Source: Aneurinibacillus terranovensis DSM 18919 (lineage in GTDB: Bacteria; Bacillota; Bacilli; Aneurinibacillales; Aneurinibacillaceae). Taken from it: a stretch of DNA of 64,000 bases. This document shows, piece after piece, positions 34,709 to 42,882 of the stretch. The DNA lies in the NCBI RefSeq assembly GCF_000430625.1, contig NZ_KE387172.1, positions 145,882 through 209,881 of the forward strand, written 5' to 3'. Numbering within the stretch: position 1 is the first letter of the stretch; each line of letters starts with the position of its first letter. The position numbers and the translations under genes are program-made. Under the pieces are notes generated by a model. The model was not told where the DNA came from, ran no database searches, and worked only from the letters and a program-made list of their open reading frames with translations.

Positions 34709-34786
34709 GCAAGCCGCCGTCAGGCAGAAGTCGCGGGGCGGCGGCTTGCCAGCGCCTTTGGCTTGGCACTAGCCAAGTTTTTTTCC
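34709..34786 (+). terminator. Double hairpin terminator after rluB
   Basis: An 11-bp GC-rich stem (34709-34719 with 34739-34749) is followed by a second hairpin, CTTGGC-ACTA-GCCAAG, and a TTTTTTT tract. The second hairpin belongs to a dispersed repeat also found near 58410. Confidence 0.8.
34748..34781. repeat. Dispersed short repeat, family B copy 1
   Basis: GCCAGCGCCTTTGGCTTGGC (34748-34767) continues as ACTAGCCAAGTTTT to 34781. A copy at 58410-58443 differs at two positions. It contains the CTTGGC/GCCAAG hairpin and is used here as a terminator. Confidence 0.6.
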
Positions 34787-34809
34787 CTATTCATTGTTTT
34801 ATGCAGAGT

Positions 34810-35001
34810 CTACCAGAATATATCGGCGATTTCCGTTCGCTCCACCACTTCAAACAGTCCGTCTTTACTGGGGACGAGCAGGATAATCTGGCTATTCGTC
34901 AAGTTATATAAATCGCCTGTTACCTTCCGATCCGACGTTTGAATCGTGACGGTCGCATGGCGCTGTAACAGAGCGTTCCACTGGGTTTCAGTCGGCAACA
35001 T
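34810..35001 (-). CDS. Hypothetical small protein (LSm/DUF2642-like beta fold suspected)
   Basis: A 63-residue protein on the minus strand with AAGGAGTG and a second GGA before its ATG. The pattern of alternating strands (ATVTIQTSDRKVTGDLYNLTNSQIILLVPS) resembles small Sm-like or DUF2642 coat-associated proteins, but the match is loose. No signal peptide, membrane segment or cysteine. It lies between rluB and resA and is transcribed against both. I would call it a real gene because of its good start context and length bounded by a terminator region. Confidence 0.6.
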   Translation of the reverse strand: MLPTETQWNALLQRHATVTIQTSDRKVTGDLYNLTNSQIILLVPSKDGLFEVVERTEIADIFW

Positions 35002-35219
35002 TCCTTATTTTCACTCCTTAACAACAATTCTAGAATGAACCAATTTTACAACGTATAATTACAAATGTAAATAAATATTTATTCATCAAGTTTCGTTTTT
35101 TGTTTTCTTGGCAAACTTTTTCATGAACCTGACTTTAGCGTGCATGAAAACGAAATAATATTCATCTACTGTAAGAGTAAGGTTGATTCTCTCACTTTCA
35201 CATAACGTTCATATTTAAA

Positions 35220-35249
35220 ATGACATGCTATTTTCAATGAAGGTATAAT
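35220..35249 (+). promoter_or_regulatory. Promoter of the resABCDE operon
   Basis: ATGACA at 35220-35225 (one mismatch to TTGACA) and TATAAT at 35244-35249 with an 18-base spacer. The upstream 150 bases are AT-rich with short inverted repeats such as AAATAAATATTTATT near 35070, where the response regulator ResD could bind. Confidence 0.6.
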
Positions 35250-35310
35250 GTTTATAGTTTAACCTTGATTTTACAATGATAATGGTAGCTTGGTGGTAAG
35301 GAGGGTGGCT

Positions 35311-35832
35311 ATGAACGCGCACAAGGTGATGCGTAGTTCTATTCTGGCGGTCATCGCAATCGCGCTGGGGTGGACTTTTTATACTGCTTATATCAAAGAC
35401 AAATCCACTGTGCAGCAGGGGAAACCCTCGCCTGATTTTGCCGCAAAAGTTGCGGGTACGGATAAGCAAATACAGCTTAGTGCCCTGAAAGGAAAAGGTG
35501 TAGTACTGAATTTCTGGGGTACCTGGTGCCCGCCCTGTAAGCAGGAAATGCCCAATTTTGAGAAAGCAGCCGGAGAATTTGCAAACAAAGGGGTTGTTAT
35601 TATGGCTGTAAATGATGGGGAGTCGGAAGTTGCCGTCCGGTCATTTGCCAAACAGTACGGGTTAACTTTTCCGCTTGCCCTGGACCAGAGTCAGGATATC
35701 ACGCGATTGTATCAAATAGGACCTCTGCCTACAACTGTTTTTATCAAACCGGATGGCACCGTATACAAAAAAGTTGAGGGAGGAATGACTCTGGACACGA
35801 TGCGTGACAACATGCAGCAAATAGCTCCGTAG
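35311..35832 (+). CDS. resA: Thiol-disulfide oxidoreductase ResA
   Basis: A 173-residue membrane-anchored thioredoxin-fold protein. One N-terminal membrane segment (about 9-27) is followed by a TlpA-like domain with active site WCPPC (C73 and C76). ResA reduces the CXXCH cysteines of apocytochrome c outside the membrane before haem attachment. B. subtilis ResA has CEPC instead of CPPC. AAGGAGGG lies before the ATG at 35311; a longer frame from 35290 includes the ribosome binding site itself and is rejected. It is the first gene of resABC. Confidence 0.94.
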   Translation: MNAHKVMRSSILAVIAIALGWTFYTAYIKDKSTVQQGKPSPDFAAKVAGTDKQIQLSALKGKGVVLNFWGTWCPPCKQEMPNFEKAAGEFANKGVVIMAVNDGESEVAVRSFAKQYGLTFPLALDQSQDITRLYQIGPLPTTVFIKPDGTVYKKVEGGMTLDTMRDNMQQIAP

Positions 35833-35850
35833 AAGAATTGAGGTGAAAAA

Positions 35851-37482
35851 ATGGAGAGTAAACAAGCAGAGAGTGTGAAGTGTGAGTGCGGCCATGCCAA
35901 TCCTGTCGGAACGGTACTGTGTGAGTCATGCGGTGTCCCGCTGAATAAAGATGCGGAAGACAGCCAGATTGACATGCGTTATGAAGGAGCTGCCCGCCGC
36001 TCGCAAATCTACAGTCGAACAATTGTCGATCAGGTATGGAATTTTTTTTCTTCCGTCAAAATTGCGGTTGTAATGATTGTCATTACTCTTATTGCATCGG
36101 CGATCGGAACGATTTTTCCCCAGGAAAATTTAATTGCAGAACCGCCGGAAATCTATTATCCGCACGCTTACGGTACACTCGGAGAAATCTATTACCGCCT
36201 CGGGCTGTCCCATATGTATGATTCGTGGTGGTTCGTTTCTTTGCTTTTGGCGATTGGAATATCACTTGTTGTCTGCAGCATTGACCGCGCTATCCCGCTG
36301 TACCGGGCGCTCCGGCTCCAGAAGGTGAAGCGAAATAAGCGTTTTCTGCAATTGCAGAAGGTCAGTACGGAATTTGTTCTCGGTCAGGAAGATGAGCAAT
36401 CCGCCATCAGCCGCCTCGAGGCAGCTCTGAAAAACAAAAGATACAAAGTGCGCAGAGAAGCGAATGCCCTGCTCGGCGAGAAAAACCGCTTTAGTCGCTG
36501 GGGTCCTTATATCAACCATATAGGCCTTATTATTTTTTTAATTGGCTGCTTAATGCGGCTTATTCCCGGAGATTACCTCGACCAGTTCGTATGGGTGCGG
36601 GAGGGGCAAACGGTTAAGCTTCCCGAAACGAATTACTATGTCAAAAATGAAAAATTCGATATTACATATTATCAGCAGAATGAGTTTCCGCAAAAGCTCG
36701 ATATGCAGGGGGTAATCCCAAAAGAATACAGAACCCGAGCCGTTTTATATGAAGATCAAAATGCTGGAGTTCCGGGGGCGGAACCAAAATTAAAAGAGGT
36801 TCACAAACAGGATGTGCTGGTGAATCATCCCTTTGAATATCAGCATTTATTATTATATCAATCAGGGGAACAGCAGAATCAGTTAGAGGCGTTGAATTTG
36901 GCAATTGTCGATACGTCCACCCAGCAGCAAATGGGTACAATTAAACTTGACTTGTACAATCCCCCGGACCAGATTAAAATCAATGATAAGATGTCGGTTC
37001 GCGTTCTGCAGTATTTTCCTGATTTCACGCTGGATGAGAACACGAAGCAGCCGGCAACGAAATCGAAGGATCCGAATAACCCGGCATTTATTCTTGACTT
37101 AAAAAGCCCGAAAACACCAAACGGGGAGAAAGTCTGGGTCTTCCTCGGCCGGATTGTAACCGCTGACGGAAAAAACCCGGTGATGAACTATCAATTCCTG
37201 AAGCCGGATCTGGTAGATGTGTCCGGGTTGTTAGTCCGCATAGACCGCAGCTTACCGGTGATATATTTTGGCTGCTTTATCTGTATGATCGGTCTTATCA
37301 TGGGATTTTACTGGCAGCATCGGCGCATCTGGCTGCAGCTTGAAGACGGGAAAATGTATGTGGCAGCCCATACGAATAAAAACTGGTATGGCATAAAGAA
37401 CGAAGTGGTAGATGTTCTCAAGGCGATTGACTGCGACATTGCTATCTCGCAACTGGACAAAAAGGAGGGCAAAACAGCATAA
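35851..37482 (+). CDS. resB: Cytochrome c biogenesis protein ResB
   Basis: A 543-residue protein (542 in B. subtilis). The N-terminus holds a short zinc-ribbon-like CxC-x13-CxxC element (KCECGHANPVG, LCESCG), as in B. subtilis. Membrane segments follow near 65-88, 130-150 and 222-242 and near 467-487, with a large extracellular domain between. ResB with ResC forms the System II haem lyase that attaches haem to cytochromes c. The next gene begins at its last stop base. Confidence 0.95.
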   Translation: MESKQAESVKCECGHANPVGTVLCESCGVPLNKDAEDSQIDMRYEGAARRSQIYSRTIVDQVWNFFSSVKIAVVMIVITLIASAIGTIFPQENLIAEPPEIYYPHAYGTLGEIYYRLGLSHMYDSWWFVSLLLAIGISLVVCSIDRAIPLYRALRLQKVKRNKRFLQLQKVSTEFVLGQEDEQSAISRLEAALKNKRYKVRREANALLGEKNRFSRWGPYINHIGLIIFLIGCLMRLIPGDYLDQFVWVREGQTVKLPETNYYVKNEKFDITYYQQNEFPQKLDMQGVIPKEYRTRAVLYEDQNAGVPGAEPKLKEVHKQDVLVNHPFEYQHLLLYQSGEQQNQLEALNLAIVDTSTQQQMGTIKLDLYNPPDQIKINDKMSVRVLQYFPDFTLDENTKQPATKSKDPNNPAFILDLKSPKTPNGEKVWVFLGRIVTADGKNPVMNYQFLKPDLVDVSGLLVRIDRSLPVIYFGCFICMIGLIMGFYWQHRRIWLQLEDGKMYVAAHTNKNWYGIKNEVVDVLKAIDCDIAISQLDKKEGKTA

Positions 37483-38696
37483 TGAATTTAATTGAACTGA
37501 GCAGTAATTTGCTGCTGATTGCTTTTATTTTGTATGCCTTGTCTATGATCGTATTCTTTGTGTCTATTACCGGCCGCAGGTTCGGCCAGCGTGATCCGGA
37601 AGCGCATATGAAGAAATTCGGCAAAATCGGCTATATTTTCGCGCTTATCGGGGTTATTTTTCACGCTGTTTTTATCGGTCTGCGCTGGTATATCGGGGGG
37701 CATATCCCGACAAGTAACATGTTCGAATTTATGCAATTTCTTGCCTTTGCGATTACGCTCGCTTTTCTTGTGATTTTTCCTTTATACAGCATTCCGCTCA
37801 TCGGGGCGTTTGTGATGCCGTTTGTCGTTCTTATTCTGGCGTATGCCTCCGTATTCAGCAGGGAAATTACTCCACTTGTTCCAGCGCTGCAAAGTTATTG
37901 GCTGCAAATTCACGTAACGACCGCCGCTCTGGGGGAAGGCGCCTTCGCGATCGGATTTGCCGCCGGATTGATGTATTTGCTCCGCACCGTCAACCTGAAG
38001 GAGAATTCGAAATCTGCCAGGTGGCTGGAGTTTGTGATGTGGGGAATTCTCTGTCTTGTCAGCTTCGTTGTCCTCACGTTTGGTTTTAAAGCGGCCAATT
38101 ATGAGGCTGTTTTTAAAGCGAAGGTGGATATCATGGGAACGCCGACAGATACGACGATTTCCTATGATTTGCCGGCAATTGCGGGACCGCAAAACGGCAC
38201 GCTTCTTACGCAGGGCAAAATGCAGCCGGTATTTGAAACGCCTTCTTTTATGAAAGGACAGAATGCTGCGCATAAGTTGAATACGGTTATCTGGTCGATG
38301 CTCGGCGGAACGATTCTCTACGTTCTTCTGCGCCTGGCCCTCCGCAAGCGTCTGGCCTTGCCGTTAAGCAGGTGGGTACAGGATCTTGACGCACCGTTAG
38401 TAGACGAAATCAGCTATCGGGCGATCGCGATTGGCTTTCCGATTTTTACGCTTGGGGCCCTTATCTTTGCCATGATTTGGGCGGCTGAAGCGTGGGGCCA
38501 TTTCTGGAGTTGGGACCCGAAGGAAGTATGGGCTCTTGTCACATGGCTATTCTACAGTGCGTATCTTCATTTGCGTCTTTCACGTGGCTGGGTCGGGCAG
38601 AAATCAGCCTGGATGGCAGTTATCGGCTTTATTATCGTTATGTTTAACCTCGTGTTTGTTAATATGGTAATTGCTGGTCTCCACTCGTACGCGTAA
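37482..38696 (+). CDS. resC: Cytochrome c biogenesis protein ResC (CcsA family)
   Basis: A 404-residue polytopic membrane protein. The haem-handling WWD-type motif appears as WGHFWSWDPKEVWAL near 333-347, flanked by conserved histidines (QIHVTTAALGEGAF near 141 and HLRLSRGW near 363). It exports haem and joins it to apocytochrome c together with ResB. Its ATG overlaps the resB stop by one base. A hairpin terminator separates it from resD. Confidence 0.95.
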   Translation: MNLIELSSNLLLIAFILYALSMIVFFVSITGRRFGQRDPEAHMKKFGKIGYIFALIGVIFHAVFIGLRWYIGGHIPTSNMFEFMQFLAFAITLAFLVIFPLYSIPLIGAFVMPFVVLILAYASVFSREITPLVPALQSYWLQIHVTTAALGEGAFAIGFAAGLMYLLRTVNLKENSKSARWLEFVMWGILCLVSFVVLTFGFKAANYEAVFKAKVDIMGTPTDTTISYDLPAIAGPQNGTLLTQGKMQPVFETPSFMKGQNAAHKLNTVIWSMLGGTILYVLLRLALRKRLALPLSRWVQDLDAPLVDEISYRAIAIGFPIFTLGALIFAMIWAAEAWGHFWSWDPKEVWALVTWLFYSAYLHLRLSRGWVGQKSAWMAVIGFIIVMFNLVFVNMVIAGLHSYA

Positions 38697-38721
38697 ATGG
38701 AAAAAGAATAGCAAATAACTT

Positions 38722-38762
38722 CCCTCTGTATGGATATAAATAAACAAACAGAGGGATTTTTT
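38722..38762 (+). terminator. Terminator or attenuator between resC and resD
   Basis: CCCTCTGT (38722-38729) pairs with ACAGAGGG (38748-38755), followed by ATTTTTT. In B. subtilis resDE is transcribed both with resABC and alone, so partial read-through is plausible. Confidence 0.7.
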
Positions 38763-38862
38763 ATGGTACAATAAAATGTAAAAGATGTGTGAACAAAGTA
38801 AAACATAGTACTAAAAAGATACACTTTTTTAGGAAGAGAAAAAGAATAAGGTGGGGAATAAA

Positions 38863-39576
38863 ATGGAACAAAATGCAAAGATACTGGTGGTCGATGATGA
38901 GGAGCGCATTCGCCGGCTGCTTCGTATGTATTTGGAGCGGGAAAAGTTCATCATTGATGAGGCGGAAGACGGGGAACAAGCCCTTCAGATGGCCATTGAC
39001 AACGATTATGATGTGATACTGCTTGATATTATGCTGCCGGGGATGGATGGAATTGAAGTATGCCAGCGCCTCCGCGAACAAAAGGCTACACCGGTTATTA
39101 TGCTCACCGCTAAAGGGGAGGAAGCCAATCGTGTGCAGGGGTTTGAATCGGGAACGGATGACTATGTCGTGAAACCGTTCAGCCCGCGTGAAGTTGTCTT
39201 TCGTGTGAAAGCGATTTTGCGCCGATCTTCTGCAACCGCCTTCTTAACCACTCCGAATAGTTCACATAATGTGCTTGTCTTCCCGGATCTTTCCATTGAC
39301 CATGATGCCCACCGGGTTGTCGTTAACGGGGAAGAAGTAGGATTAACACCGAAAGAATATGAACTTTTATACTATTTGGCCAAAAACCCTGACCGGGTAT
39401 TTTCCCGGGAAGACCTGCTCAAAGATGTGTGGCATTATGAATTTTTCGGGGATCTGCGGACGGTTGATACGCATATTAAACGCCTGCGGGAAAAATTGAA
39501 TAAAATCTCACCTTCCGCTGCCAATATGATCTCCACGGTTTGGGGGATTGGGTATAAATTAGAGGTGCCGAAATAA
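38863..39576 (+). CDS. resD: Response regulator ResD
   Basis: A 237-residue OmpR-family regulator. The receiver domain (1-120) has its acidic pair at D11-D12, phospho-acceptor D55 (VILLDIMLPG) and Lys near 107 (VVKPF). The C-terminal winged helix (about 140-235) ends TVWGIGYKLEVPK. ResD activates respiration, cytochrome and nitrate/fermentation genes at low oxygen or under nitric oxide. The ATG at 38863 follows AAGGTGGGG; a GTG at 38851 lies within that site. It directly precedes resE. Confidence 0.95.
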   Translation: MEQNAKILVVDDEERIRRLLRMYLEREKFIIDEAEDGEQALQMAIDNDYDVILLDIMLPGMDGIEVCQRLREQKATPVIMLTAKGEEANRVQGFESGTDDYVVKPFSPREVVFRVKAILRRSSATAFLTTPNSSHNVLVFPDLSIDHDAHRVVVNGEEVGLTPKEYELLYYLAKNPDRVFSREDLLKDVWHYEFFGDLRTVDTHIKRLREKLNKISPSAANMISTVWGIGYKLEVPK

Positions 39577-41388
39577 GTGTTTTACAATCGGGTCGTCGTA
39601 AAATTATGGTTCACGATTATCGGATTGGTTGCTGCTGTCTTGATGGTTCTGAGCCTGACGCTTATGCAGTTTCTCGACAATTTTTATGAAAAGCAGAGTA
39701 CTGCCAATCTTAAGCATCTCGCTCAGAATATGGCCGACGTACTGGAAGTGTACCATGACCAGGTGGGTGCGGTTCACATCGCACGTGAGCTGGTGGACGT
39801 ATATAATACGCGAATGGTCGTGGTCAGCCCGAAAGGTGAGGTCGCCAAGACGAACTTTACAACCGTGAATCCGAAAATTCCTGAGATTTCCCTGAATGAA
39901 TTGCTGCAAAATCCTGAGATAAAGAAATCGCTAACCGGCAATATTAGTGTTACCCGCACTTTTTTTACCGTTAAAAGCTACAACAGCATACGGTATCCGG
40001 AAGAATTCCTTGTGGTTGCGGTACCTTTGCATATTGCAAACAGTAATAATGCCCTCATTTTATACCAGACGATGGATGACTTGAAGGAAACGACCAATAA
40101 AACCACATGGCTTATATTTTTAGCGGCGGTTATTGGAATTATACTTACGACATTCTTTGCCTTTTTCCTGTCCTCACGCATTACGCAGCCCCTGCGTTCG
40201 ATGAAAAAGGCCGCGGATTCATACGCCCGCGGTGACTTTTCCGTGCAAATCTCAATCCGTTCAAACGATGAGATAGGCGACCTGTCCGGAACATTTAACC
40301 ACATGGCAAATAAGCTAAACGAGTTAATCCGGGCGCTGTCGCATGAGAAAGAGCAATTATCAAGCATTTTGCGCAGCATGGTCGACGGGGTAATTACGGT
40401 AAATAAAGAAGGCGGAATTATTGTCACGAATCCGCAAGCAGAGTCGATTCTGAGAATATGGGGGTATGAACTCCGTAACGGAAGTGACACCGGTGAAATA
40501 GAGGATGGTGACGTTACCGACCGTCTTCCTGTTTCCATGAAGCCGATTCTTGAACAGGTTATCAAAAACGAGCAGGAAGTCATCTCGGATATTAAGGTGC
40601 AGGGACGGATTTATACCGTGATCATGGCGCCGCTGTACGAGCTGCAGCAGGTAAGCGGAGCGGTTGCGGTTCTGAGGGACATGACGGAAGAACGAACGCT
40701 CGATAAACTCCGCAAAGATTTTCTGGCTAACGTATCGCACGAATTGCGCACTCCACTTGCCATGTTGCAGGGTTACAGTGAAGCAATTATTGACGATATT
40801 GCGGAGACAGGGGAAGAGAAAAAAGAGCTAGCGAGAATTATTTACGATGAATCGCTGCGCATGACTCGTCTGGTTAACGAACTGCTGGATCTTGCGAAAA
40901 TGGAAGCCGGGCACATCCATCTTCACCTCGATGAGAACAATCTATTACATCTGGCAGAAAAGGTGATCCACAAGTTTCATGGAGTTGCCCGGGAGCAGGG
41001 GATTCAGTTAAACCTTGACTGGCGGGAAGGGACACCTGAACTTGTCTATTTCGACCCGGATCGGATGGAGCAGGTGCTTACGAACTTGATTGACAACGCG
41101 CTTCGCCATACGCTTGAGGGGGGAAGTATTACCTTACGTACGTACGCGGCGAACGATAAACTCCATATTGAAATCGCAGATACGGGAACCGGGATTCCGG
41201 CGGATGATCTTCCATTCGTTTTTGAGCGTTTTTATAAGGCGGATAAAGCAAGAACCCGCGGGCGCTCGGGCACAGGGCTCGGGTTATCGATTGTCAAAAA
41301 CATCGTCGTTGCCCATGGCGCGTCGATTAGTGTACACAGTAAAGTAAACGAAGGAACGACGTTTTGTATTGAAATGCCAATCGGTTAG
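39577..41388 (+). CDS. resE: Sensor histidine kinase ResE
   Basis: A 603-residue membrane kinase. TM1 is near 9-29, an extracellular domain spans about 30-170, TM2 near 175-197, HAMP near 198-250, a PAS domain near 260-370, then HisKA (phospho-accepting His in SHELRTPLAM, about H388) and HATPase (N box NLIDNALRHT, G boxes DTGTGIP and GRSGTGLGLSIV). It phosphorylates ResD; the PAS domain senses redox or NO signals. The GTG at 39577 is immediately after the resD stop with GAGGTG upstream. Confidence 0.95.
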   Translation: MFYNRVVVKLWFTIIGLVAAVLMVLSLTLMQFLDNFYEKQSTANLKHLAQNMADVLEVYHDQVGAVHIARELVDVYNTRMVVVSPKGEVAKTNFTTVNPKIPEISLNELLQNPEIKKSLTGNISVTRTFFTVKSYNSIRYPEEFLVVAVPLHIANSNNALILYQTMDDLKETTNKTTWLIFLAAVIGIILTTFFAFFLSSRITQPLRSMKKAADSYARGDFSVQISIRSNDEIGDLSGTFNHMANKLNELIRALSHEKEQLSSILRSMVDGVITVNKEGGIIVTNPQAESILRIWGYELRNGSDTGEIEDGDVTDRLPVSMKPILEQVIKNEQEVISDIKVQGRIYTVIMAPLYELQQVSGAVAVLRDMTEERTLDKLRKDFLANVSHELRTPLAMLQGYSEAIIDDIAETGEEKKELARIIYDESLRMTRLVNELLDLAKMEAGHIHLHLDENNLLHLAEKVIHKFHGVAREQGIQLNLDWREGTPELVYFDPDRMEQVLTNLIDNALRHTLEGGSITLRTYAANDKLHIEIADTGTGIPADDLPFVFERFYKADKARTRGRSGTGLGLSIVKNIVVAHGASISVHSKVNEGTTFCIEMPIG

Positions 41389-41408
41389 GAAGGAAGAGGA
41401 CACAATCC

Positions 41409-42665
41409 ATGGCAATTTTTGCAGCACTGGCGCCGAATTTTCAGGAGGCGCTGAAGAAGATGAACATCACACGCCCAACCGAGATCCAGGAAGTGGCTCT
41501 TCCACTATTGTTAAAAGGGAAGAGCGTAATCGGGGAATCACATACAGGGACAGGCAAAACGCTTGCTTACATGCTCCCGCTTGTGGAACGCATTGATTGT
41601 TCGCTGGATAGTCTGCAGGCAATTATTTTTGCTCCGACGCGCGAATTAACGCTTCAAATTGCCCGTGTGCTTGATGAATTATGCAGGGAAACGAACATCC
41701 GCTACCAGACCATCATCGGCGGCGTTGACATTAAGCGTCAGGTAGAAAAATTGAAGCTGAAGCCACATATTATTGTTGGGTCACCGGGGCGCATGGTCGA
41801 CCTGCTTGATAAGAAAAAACTCAAAGTTCATGAAGTGCGCATGGTCGTCGTGGATGAGGCAGACCAGATGGTAGAAGCGCGAATGCTGCGTGCCATGGAA
41901 ACAGTTTTGGCCCGTACACCGCGTGACCGTCAGATTTCTGTTTTCTCTGCGACCGTTTCATCCGCTGTAGAAGAGTGGAGCAAACAGTGGGCGGAACAGC
42001 TCGAAACGATAAAAATTAAACGGGCTGCCCGCCTGCCTGATACGGTGAACCATTATTTCATCGTGGCGCCGGAGCGCCTTAAGTTTGAAGAGTTGCGCCG
42101 GCTACTTGTTGCACTCCGGCCAACCCGGGCGATTATTTTTGTAAAAAAGCTGCACCAGGTAACCGATATTGCCACCTGGCTGTCCGGGAGAGGAGTGAAA
42201 ATTGCCGGGATCCATAGTAAAACGAACAAGCTGGACCGTGAAAAAGCGATGCGTCAGATTCATGAGGGAAGCATCACGTGCCTGGTCACAACGGATCTGC
42301 TTGCGCGCGGTCTCGATGTCGAAAATGTAAGCCATATTATTAACTTTGATTTGCCGCTGAATCCGGAAGGGTATATACATCGGGTAGGCAGGACAGGTCG
42401 TGCAGGTAAAAGCGGAACAGCGGTCACGCTGCTTGAACCAAAAGAAAAATTCATGGCGGAGAAGTTTGGCAGTCAATTAGGGATTATAATGGAAGAAAGG
42501 GTACTGGATCATGGTAAACTGGCTGCGCCGCGCGCCGGTCACTCTCACAATGGTTCTGCTCAAAAAACCGGAGTCAATGGCGCAGCGTCGCCATTCACAT
42601 CCGGGCGTTCGGCCGGTAAGCGTGGCCGTAAGCCTGCGAAGCATGGCGACCATCAAAAAAAATAA
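41409..42665 (+). CDS. DEAD-box RNA helicase
   Basis: A 418-residue helicase. Core motifs: Q-motif region (TRPTEIQ), Walker A SHTGTGKT near 50-57, PTRELT, GSPGR, DEAD in VVDEADQM near 153, SAT near 184, and helicase domain 2 with GIHSK, TDLLARGLD and HRVGRTGR. The C-terminal 50 residues are Lys/Arg/Gly/Ser-rich and disordered, as is common for RNA contact. It resembles B. subtilis YfmL, involved in ribosome assembly in the cold, but the exact orthology is not proven here. It lies just after resE, with a strong terminator downstream. Confidence 0.92.
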   Translation: MAIFAALAPNFQEALKKMNITRPTEIQEVALPLLLKGKSVIGESHTGTGKTLAYMLPLVERIDCSLDSLQAIIFAPTRELTLQIARVLDELCRETNIRYQTIIGGVDIKRQVEKLKLKPHIIVGSPGRMVDLLDKKKLKVHEVRMVVVDEADQMVEARMLRAMETVLARTPRDRQISVFSATVSSAVEEWSKQWAEQLETIKIKRAARLPDTVNHYFIVAPERLKFEELRRLLVALRPTRAIIFVKKLHQVTDIATWLSGRGVKIAGIHSKTNKLDREKAMRQIHEGSITCLVTTDLLARGLDVENVSHIINFDLPLNPEGYIHRVGRTGRAGKSGTAVTLLEPKEKFMAEKFGSQLGIIMEERVLDHGKLAAPRAGHSHNGSAQKTGVNGAASPFTSGRSAGKRGRKPAKHGDHQKK

Positions 42666-42733
42666 ACCGGTCCGGGGCAAATTCAATTCATGGGATCGGT
42701 ACATTCAGAGTGAATGGTTACTCGCTCAGCTGC

Positions 42734-42769
42734 AATCACTGTTTCTTGTCGAAACAGTGATTTTTTTTA
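42734..42769 (+). terminator. Terminator of the helicase gene
   Basis: A perfect 12-bp stem (42734-42745 with 42751-42762), 5-base loop, then TTTTTT. Confidence 0.92.
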
Positions 42770-42882
42770 TTCGTATGGAACATTGTAAAAAAGCTGCGCG
42801 TTTGGTTAGATGCCGTGTCAACAATTTCCACATTACATAAGGTAAGTTAGAAGGTCTTTCCGGGATAAAAGGGAGGGAGTAT

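Noticed and set aside
42830..42882. Sigma-K promoter before the tandem GT2 gene
   Set aside because: CATAAGGTA is one base too long for the CATANNTA consensus, and no matching -35 element was seen.
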